64,000 nucleotides of DNA from Cavia porcellus (taxonomy: Eukaryota > Chordata > Mammalia > Rodentia > Caviidae), in NCBI RefSeq assembly GCF_034190915.1, contig NW_026947502.1, positions 40,826,785 to 40,890,784 of the forward strand, given 5' to 3'. The position numbers and the translations under genes were made by a program. Under the pieces are notes generated by a model, which did not search any database, had not been told where the DNA came from, and saw only the letters and a list, made by a program, of their open reading frames with translations. Numbering within the stretch: the stretch's first letter is position 1; each line of letters starts with the position of its first letter. Of this stretch, positions 57,415 through 64,000 are shown piece after piece.

Positions 57415-57935
57415 TTTTTTTGTTTTTTTGTTTTTTTGTTTTTATTTTAAAGAGGGTAAAACCGAACAAAGCAGATCAGAAGAAAATAATGTGACACAAA
57501 TTTCAAAGCAAGACACCAGAAGATCGACAGTGGCTACCATAATGTCTCTTGTTTTCTTCTAAATAGTTGTCCATATCTTCAAACACAAAGAATTCATACA
57601 AAACAAAATAGTATAAAACTGATCAGAACAGAATGATGAAGACATTATATGCCTTCAAAACCAGACAATAGGAAAATCAACAATGGCTACTATAATGTCT
57701 CTTGTTCTCTTCAAAATAGCTGTCCATACCTTCATGTATGTTGAAATTAAATAATACAAAACAGACTAAAACCACTCTGAACAAAGAATAAAAGCATTAC
57801 TGGATTTCACAGCATGACAATACGGAATTAGTAGTGGATACCATAATGTCTCTTTTTCTTCAAAATAACTGTTCATTTCATCACACATAATACAATCAAT
57901 TCTTGTAAATTGTTTAGGAAAAATTCTAGGCATGT
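57415..57935 (-). repeat. L1 tandem 3'UTR units inserted in another L1
   Basis: T-rich left edge, then three units with GGCTACCATAATGTCTC, GGCTACTATAATGTCTC and GGATACCATAATGTCTC starting at 57532, 57685 and 57836 (periods 153 and 151). It interrupts ORF2 3' text between ATAGGATCTCTAGTC and TAGGAATCTCCACAATG. Confidence 0.8.
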
Positions 57936-58411
57936 ATAAATCTTAGTTTTATAGGAATCTCCACAATGATTTCCACAGTGGTTTTACCAGTCTACATTCC
58001 CACCAACAGTGGAGAAGGGTTCCTTTTCCCTTATAGCCTCATCAGCATCAGTTATTGGTTGACTTCTTGATAATATCCTTTCTGGGGCAAGATGGAACCT
58101 AAGTGTTATTTTAATTTGTATTTCTTGAATGGCCAATGGTGTTGAATATTTTTTCATATATTTGTTTGCCATTTCTATTTTAAGGAGTGCCTCTTTCAGA
58201 TGCCCATTTTTGGACTGGGTCTTTAAATTTGGGGGCTCTGACTTTTTTTGAGTTCTTCTCACAATTAGAGAAACAATCCTAATATTCATTTGGAAGCAGA
58301 AGAGACCTAGAATAGCAAGGCAATTCTGGGCAACAGAGGCAAGGCAGGAGGCATCACAATTCCTGACTTGAAATTACATTACAAAGCTACTGTGAATAAA
58401 AACAGAGTGAT

Positions 58412-58488
58412 GGGCCAGGGACTTAGCTCAGCAGCACAAGTGCCTGCCTGAGATGTGTGAGGTAATAAGTTTGATCCCCCATACCAAA
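58412..58488 (+). repeat. ID-like SINE, shorter subfamily
   Basis: GGGCCAGGGACTTAGCTCAG, then TTTGATCCCCCATACC. Flanked by AATAAAAACA on both sides. Confidence 0.88.
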
Positions 58489-59036
58489 AATAAAAACAAA
58501 AATACAGCATGGTACTGGAAAAAAACAAAACAAAAAAACAGACCTGAGGATCAATAGAACAGATTAGAAGATGCAGAAACAGCTCCAGTCATACTCAGCC
58601 ACCTTATTTTTGACAAATGTGCTGAAAACCTCCACTGGAAGAAAGGTAGCCTCTTCAATAAATGGTACAACAACTGGCATTCCATATGCCAAAGATTAAA
58701 ACTAGATGTCTTTCACCACGCACTAAACTAAAATTGAATGGATCAAAGATCTAAATATTCAAACACTAAATCTGCTGTAAGGTAGAATAGGTAAAACTCT
58801 TGACATTGGTGTAGGTAAAAACTATAAACAAAACCCCAATCTCACAGGAACTATCACAACTAACAACTGGGATCTCATCGTAATAAAAAGCTTTTTGCAC
58901 AGCAAGAGAAAACACCAACAGAGTGAAGAGACAACCCCCAGTGTGGGATCTGTTCTGCCATCTGTTCCTCAGACAAAGCACTACTATCTAGAACATACAA
59001 GGAAGTAAATGTAATTCTTAAGATAGCATCTAATTG

Positions 59037-59145
59037 GAGCTGGGGGTTTAGCTCAGCAGCGTAAGCACCTGCCCTGCAAGCAGGCAGTCGTGAGTTCCAT
59101 CCCCAGTACCGATAAAAACGAAAAAGACAAAAAAAAAAAAAAAAA
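59037..59145 (+). repeat. ID-like SINE
   Basis: 17-bp TSD AAGATAG(C/T)ATCTAATTG (59020-59036 and 59146-59162). Confidence 0.95.
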
Positions 59146-59162
59146 AAGATAGTATCTAATTG

Positions 59163-61107
59163 TATTTTTGTTTGATTTGGTTCTGTCTTTCAGGAAATGC
59201 ACTAAGTTACTGTGACCAGTCAGACATGGAGATAACAAACTACAATACTTCACAGGATTTGTAGTGAGAATCTTAATGGGGGAAAGAGTGTCCCACTTGG
59301 TGTTCACATCCAAAGAAGCTTCATGTGTCAGTAAGCGAAGCTCTAGAAACAAGGCTGTTTTGAGCATGTAGCTCCACAGCAGGACTCAGCAAGTGACGCA
59401 GGACTCTCCAGCAGCCTACACATCCAGGACAGGTGTGGTACATAAATTGTAGAGACATTCATGACTGCCCTGTTATCTCATTAGTCAAAAGTCTTTTTAA
59501 CACCTACAAAATAGTGGCCAATTGCCTAAATTCCAACTATTTTGCATATAGCTTAAGAACTCAGAGACCATATCTAATCATAGTAAGTAGCTGAAAGTGC
59601 AACAAGCATTTAACTGAATATAATTGGAAATAAAGAACTAAGACCCAAAACCCTATATTATAGCAGAAAACAGTTGTTTGGAAGGTGATATGCATAACAG
59701 TACTGGCAGGTTCTGCAGATAGTCACAGAATACAATTTGAATTAAAGACAGAGTCTCATCCTGAATGGTAAAAGAGAACAAGTCATAACTCTAACTACCA
59801 AGGAATACAACCGCTTGAGAATGTGCAAGACCAGATAGGAAACTAGTTCTGGGGAAACAGAAGGTATCTAAGGAAGAGGTGGTTTCCCTTGGAAGCTTAT
59901 TGGTAATAGAAAAAACAAAAAGGCCTTATTTAACAAGATATCATAGATCCAAAAGAGAGAGACCATCCCCTAAATGTACTTTTCGATTTTTTAAGCAAAT
60001 TGTCCTTCATATTGCAAAAAAAAAAATCCACTAGTCTTCTGAACTAAATAACAGTAATCCTCCAATACACACACACACACACATACAAACACACTGTTCC
60101 GTCTATGAATTGTTTGCTACTATATATGTAGGATTTGTACTACACAACAGAAAAAGTTGTAGGAGACTATTTGAGCAACGCACCTTGAATGCAGAACAAC
60201 TGCTATAACACTAATTGTATCAAGGCTTATTTCTATGATGTTTATTCCAGTGATATGTACAGAGCTGACTATGGTATTTCCTTCTCTCTTCATTTGGCTC
60301 TAAGCATTGTAAATAAGGTTAGCCAGGTACTGGTATGTAACCTATAAAGCCATCAGACAGTCTCCTATTTACTAGCATAGTGCCCTCAGTAAAAGATATA
60401 AACACAGCAGGATGGCTGAGCCAGTCAGCTCCAGGAATGTCAACTGGATATGATCCTCAAGGTAAAGAGGCTATGAGTCCCCAGGGCACAAAAGTTTACA
60501 TATCAGAAACTGAAGCATCAGCCTCCTAAAACAATTCAATTGCTACCTTAATTGAGTTATGTGGATTGATCCTTCTGCATGTCATTCACCCTGCATTTTG
60601 CAAAGACGCTTTTCTCCCTTCCTGGCCAGGCAGTCCAAGTTACTCACATAGTTACTCACATGTCCTTTTCCGCCACTTTCTTCACAAGATAAATTCTGGG
60701 AGAGGCATTGGATCAGGGCCCTTGTCCGCACATCCTCATTGGGGTTGAGAACAGGACCCCTTGGCTGCCCTTAACTTTGAACGTCTTGGTGTCTTTACTC
60801 TCGACACGGGTTGCATTGGAGGTGAGATTCCAATAATGTCTCAATGGGGTTACAAATATAAACACTCTGGATTGTGAGGAAGACTGAAAAAGGGATTACA
60901 TACTTGAGTTACCACACTCAGTATTTGGGATTATAATAATAAAAGTGTTCAGGTACATTCAGATTTACTGTTAGGATTTTTTAAACCAATGAAACAAAAC
61001 AACAACGGTAACAACAACAAACCAAACACAATGAAACCATTCTAAAAAATGAAGGCACGAAGCATGAGAAAATAATTCAAAACATTCTGATGAATGAATT
61101 CCTAATA
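59163..61107. other. Intergenic, no recognised gene
   Basis: A (CA)n run at 60068-60095. A GC-richer patch at 60580-60800 could be part of an LTR element, but I see no TG...CA ends. The short frame at 60566-60748 has no recognisable domain. Confidence 0.4.
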
Positions 61108-61196
61108 GGAGGCCAAGGATTTAGCTCAGTGGCATAAGCACCTGCCTGGCAAGCACTAGGTCATTAATTCAATCCCCAGTACCAAAATAAATAAAG
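61108..61196 (+). repeat. ID-like SINE, shorter subfamily
   Basis: GATTTAGCTCAGTGGCATAA, then TTCAATCCCCAGTACC. TSD CCTAATA. Confidence 0.9.
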
Positions 61197-61204
61197 CCTA
61201 ATAA

Positions 61205-62000
61205 ACTAACAACTACATTTACAAAAAACACAGGAACTGGGGATTCAAAAACTTACAGGAATAGACAGTGGCAGGAAGTGTGACAGGACCTGCATAAACT
61301 CAAAAATGAAATTAAAGAAAAAGACAAACTTATCTGATAAACTGTAAAAAACCCTGGGAGAATACATATGACTGAAAGTATGCATTCAACAGAGAGAATA
61401 AAAAGTTAAAGAGAAAAACCAAATGAAACATTAAAAGTATTGTAGAGAAAGTTATGGATATAAATAATAGGAAAACACTTCATGTTTATTGAAGAGCAGA
61501 ATTTTAGATAACAAACAAGGAGCTACAAGCCCAGAAAACCAAACTTTGACTCACAGAATTATTCTTAGGCCTTCAAACTGAATGGAATTTGCCCAGATTA
61601 ATTTTAAAATTGCTTTGAACAATATCTGGCACTCAAAAAATTACTGTACACAAGAAACCAGAAAACATAATCCACGTTCAGAGGAATATCAGTCAACAGA
61701 AATGCTGAAGTTACATGGGTTTCCCTAGAAGTGGTAGATTGGAATTTACCTAATATAATTCTGATAACTTGTCCTGGGATTACAAATATAAACTCCTCTG
61801 GGCTGTGGTGAGGCTTGGAGCAGGCTCTCTTCTATTTCCTTTTAAGTGACCCAGGTTTTCAAATGAATGGTCTTCCTCTACCTATTTCTGCACCAGAAAA
61901 GTTTTAAAGTTCAAAGACTTTTTACATTTTGTACCATTACCACTTCTAGTTTCTAGTGAAACTGCTTTTAAAAATTCCATAGTTTCTTGTATATCAAGTT
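61205..62000. other. Intergenic, nothing recognised
   Basis: AT-rich. TTACAAATATAAAC followed by CTCTGG at 61778-61805 echoes the same words at 60848-60875. Nothing else is supportable. Confidence 0.35.
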
Positions 62001-62012
62001 ATAATCTATTTC

Positions 62013-62097
62013 TTTTTTTAATGGTACTGGAGATCGAACTCACGACCTTGAGCTTGCCAGGCAGGCGCTTATGCCACTGAGCTAAATCCCTGGCCCA
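62013..62097 (-). repeat. ID-like SINE
   Basis: TSD TTATAA(T/C)CTATTTC (61999-62012 and 62098-62111). Confidence 0.95.
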
Positions 62098-62447
62098 TTA
62101 TAACCTATTTCAACAGACAAAGCCACATCTGCTTTTTTTTTCACATCTGCATTTTTGTTTCTGAGGCATGCTATTCTCCATTTTGTGCTGGGTATACTGC
62201 TAGGATGACACATTATCTTAAGATTCTTAGAAATTTTAAACCACGTGTAGTGCATCCCTATGAACCTAGGCACTGACTACAAGGAGACAGGAGCAGAAGG
62301 AATGCTGGGGCTACAAGTAAAAGGCCAATCTACACAACACAACAAGACTCCCATCTTCAAAAAATTTTTTTCAGAAATTCATGTGTCTCACTAAGATTCT
62401 ACATGACATATGCTGAAATCTTCCAGAGCTTAAAAAGGGGCTTCCTA

Positions 62448-62547
62448 GGGGCTGGGGATTTAGCTCAGCAGCATAAGCACCTGCCTTGCAAGCAGACAGT
62501 CGTGGGTTCGATCCTCGGTACCGATAAAAAGGAAAAAGACAAAAAAA
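62448..62547 (+). repeat. ID-like SINE (first of a tandem pair)
   Basis: Near-consensus copy. GGGGCTTCC precedes it (62437-62445), a G-run plus GGCTTCC follows (to 62563) and GGGGCTTCC recurs at 62721-62729. Confidence 0.93.
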
Positions 62548-62563
62548 GGGGGGGGGGGCTTCC

Positions 62564-62719
62564 GAGCTGGGCATGGTGGCGCACTCCTGTAACTAGCACT
62601 CAGGAGACTGAGTCAGAGGATCACTGCAAGTTTGAGACCAGCCTGGGCTACAAAATGAGTTCAAGGCCAGGCTGAACCGCATAGTGAGACCCTGTCTCAA
62701 AAAGACAAAAAAAAAAAAA
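62564..62719 (+). repeat. B1-like SINE (second of a tandem pair)
   Basis: GAGCTGGGCATGGTGGCGCA through GTGAGACCCTGTCTCAAAAA and poly-A. Long form. Confidence 0.95.
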
Positions 62720-62729
62720 GGGGGCTTCC

Positions 62730-63170
62730 AAACACAATCTTAACTGGATCTTTACTCTGAGATAATTTTTCATCCCTAAAGATATATAATACATTTTTAA
62801 AAATTCATAAGGTCAATGCTATGGAGAGAGAGCACACTGGGATATGAAAGTAACTAGTATGCCAACTGTTGACAAGACTGGCAGTGAAGAATGACAAGAG
62901 GGGCTATTGAAGCAGAACAACCTGGGAAGCACCCTCAGAGAAAGGGCTGGCTTACAGCAACACAGGGAGAAGGTTGGAGTCTTGCTTGACTAAAACTAAG
63001 TGACAGGGTCCCTACTTTGGGCTAGCATTTTATGGGTGGAGTTACATAAGGAGAACTTTATCAAAAGAGCCAGCAATTTAGCACATATTTGCAGGAAAAA
63101 AAAAAACTAGAAAGAAACTGAAAGATAAAACTGTTTTGAAAGACAAGACCAGTCTGGACTTTTGTAGTAC
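62730..63170. other. Intergenic, nothing recognised
   Basis: No repeat or gene signature that I can support. Confidence 0.3.
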
Positions 63171-63831
63171 TGTTACAGACAGCTAAGTTGGTAGAAATAT
63201 TATAGGCAGTCAGTAGCCCTGAAGGGACTCAGCACAAAGGATGAGAACACATTACAGCTGTGGCTGGAGGCACAGCCTCAAGATAAAGATGGAGAGACCA
63301 CACCTACACACCTCTCCTAGTGATAAGAAATAAACTGAAGGTTATATTCACCTAGCCAATAAAGCCTAGACAGGCATCAGTCACCCAGGTAGATGGCCAG
63401 ACCCTTCTGCTCCGTTCCTTCCTAAAAAGGGATATGCTTTCCATGTACCCTTGCTATGTAACTTACTTCCCCATTGAATCAGTATTACCAATAGGACTAT
63501 ACTTGTAATGTTGGGTTGTTTGTTTGTTTTTAGACAGGGTCTATGTGGTTCAGGCTGGCCTTCAGTTCACTTTGTAAACCAGGCTGGTTTTGAACTCGCA
63601 AAGATCGAACTGCCTAAGCTTCCTAAATGCTGGGATTACAGGTGCACCACCACACCCCGAATACTTGTAATCTTACTGATTGATCACAGTGTTACCCATG
63701 TAGTACTCACTTGTCATATTTGCTCTATAAAACTTCCTTTTAAAAGTAGACTTGTCAACTCACTTTCAGGTCCCCTTCTGTCTCTCAGAAGGTACCTATC
63801 TCAATAAATTTTTCTACTCTTAACCTCCACT
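63171..63831 (+). mobile_element. 5' LTR of the 27.8-kb LTR family, B1-interrupted
   Basis: Begins TGTTACAGACAGCTAAG and ends CTTAACCTCCA, with TATA text GCTCTATAAAACTTCC and AATAAA before the end. About 500 bp without the B1-like SINE (63512-63662). It aligns with the LTRs at 27810-28368 and 41112-41758. Confidence 0.8.
63512..63662 (-). repeat. B1-like SINE inside the LTR
   Basis: TTTTAGACAGGGTCTATG, AGGCTGGTTTTGAACTC and GGGATTACAGGTGCACCACC. The flank CTTGTAAT repeats on both sides. Confidence 0.92.
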
Positions 63832-64000
63832 GTTCCTTAAAATTCATTCAATTTTGAGGAGCACAAACTCGGCATAGCTGACATCTAGCAAGTTGTGAAT
63901 TATTTTTTCCCTAATATCATTATTTGGGAAGATCACTTGAATTTGAGACAGTCAGAAAGGAGAAAATAGTTTAGGTAGGTAGGTATGAACCCACACAGAG
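63832..64000 (+). mobile_element. Start of LTR-element internal region (partial)
   Basis: CTGTTCCTTAAAATTCATTC and following words align with the internal part of the 27.8-28.75 kb copy, so the element continues past the window end. No TGG primer-binding site is visible at the LTR edge. No coding frame here. Confidence 0.6.

Larger units (their letters stand above)
56690..59036 (-). mobile_element. 5'-inverted (twin-primed) L1
   Basis: Left arm (56690-58260): minus-strand L1 3'UTR and ORF2 3' end, with EALLKIEMANKYMKKYSTPL readable in the minus frame. Right arm (58265-59030): plus-strand ORF2 text lying just 5' of that in L1 order (AGCAAGGCAATTCTGGGC, ACAGCATGGTACTGG, CTTCAATAAATGGTACAAC, CTAGAACATACAAGGAAG). 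The arms meet head to head near 58262. Later insertions: an L1 3'UTR array (57415-57935) and SINEs (57261, 58412, 59037). Confidence 0.82.

Noticed and set aside
60580..60840. Possible separate LTR
   Set aside because: No TG...CA ends, TATA/AATAAA pair or TSD could be placed, so it is left as unclassified.
606..62547. tRNA-like A and B boxes at about forty sites as tRNA genes
   Set aside because: Each is followed by an A-rich tail and flanked by target-site duplications, and none folds as a full tRNA with an anticodon arm and acceptor. They are SINEs.
44300..64000. Downstream neighbour gene (TNFAIP8 follows DMXL1 in human)
   Set aside because: I found no exon of it, no CpG-rich promoter and no spliceable coding segment in this part of the window.
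1..64000. CRISPR array, operon, prophage or other prokaryotic system
   Set aside because: Introns, SINEs, L1 and DMXL1 show mammalian nuclear DNA. The tandem repeats seen are LINE untranslated regions or satellites, without spacer structure.

Overview
The window is nuclear DNA from a mammal, almost certainly a rodent. It holds one recognisable gene, the 3' part of DMXL1 (Dmx-like 1, rabconnectin-3 family) on the + strand, followed by about 20 kb of repeat-filled intergenic DNA. About forty copies of a short tRNA-derived SINE of ID type (A box near TTTAGCTCAGCGGCATAAG, B box near GAGTTCGATCC, tail GATAAAAAGGAAAAAGAC plus poly-A) and a dozen longer B1-like copies point to a castorimorph rodent such as a beaver, kangaroo rat or pocket gopher. 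That placement is inference from SINE type, not a database match.

Region 1-42.3 kb: fourteen DMXL1 coding exons (440-525 to 42044-42268). They join in phase with canonical GT/AG sites and no internal stop, giving 562 codons plus a stop. The product is the carboxy end of the protein: a helical region, a 63-nt cassette exon, then a run of WD40 repeats. Upstream exons lie outside the window. The 3'UTR begins at 42269 and has several AATAAA candidates (43066, 43136, 43358, 44149).

Introns are packed with transposon relics in layers: old hAT and pogo/Tigger-like DNA transposons, L2 and old L1 pieces, younger L1 pieces mostly on the minus strand, an LTR family seen three times in the window, and young ID-like SINEs with clear target-site duplications (TSDs).

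Region 44.3-64 kb holds no gene I can support. It contains an L1 with most of ORF2 missing (about 45.0-47.4 kb, +), a long rearranged L1 (49.0-54.9 kb, -), a 5'-inverted L1 (56.7-59.0 kb) and the 5' LTR of an element running off the end (from 63171).

The most unusual items are retroelement structures: (i) an ORF1-only, HAL1-like element at 34.1-37.0 kb whose 3'UTR is a tandem array of ~145-bp units; (ii) ORF-less units joining that type of L1 3'UTR to GC-rich sequence, one of them made of 122-bp monomers (6.1-7.0 and 51.6-52.5 kb); (iii) an LTR-element copy at 27.8-28.75 kb with the layout R-U5-internal-U3-R-poly(A), as expected for a viral-type transcript retroposed by L1; (iv) two places where an ID-like SINE and a B1-like SINE sit head to tail with the same short direct repeat before, between and after them. 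No CRISPR array, operon or prokaryotic feature is present.
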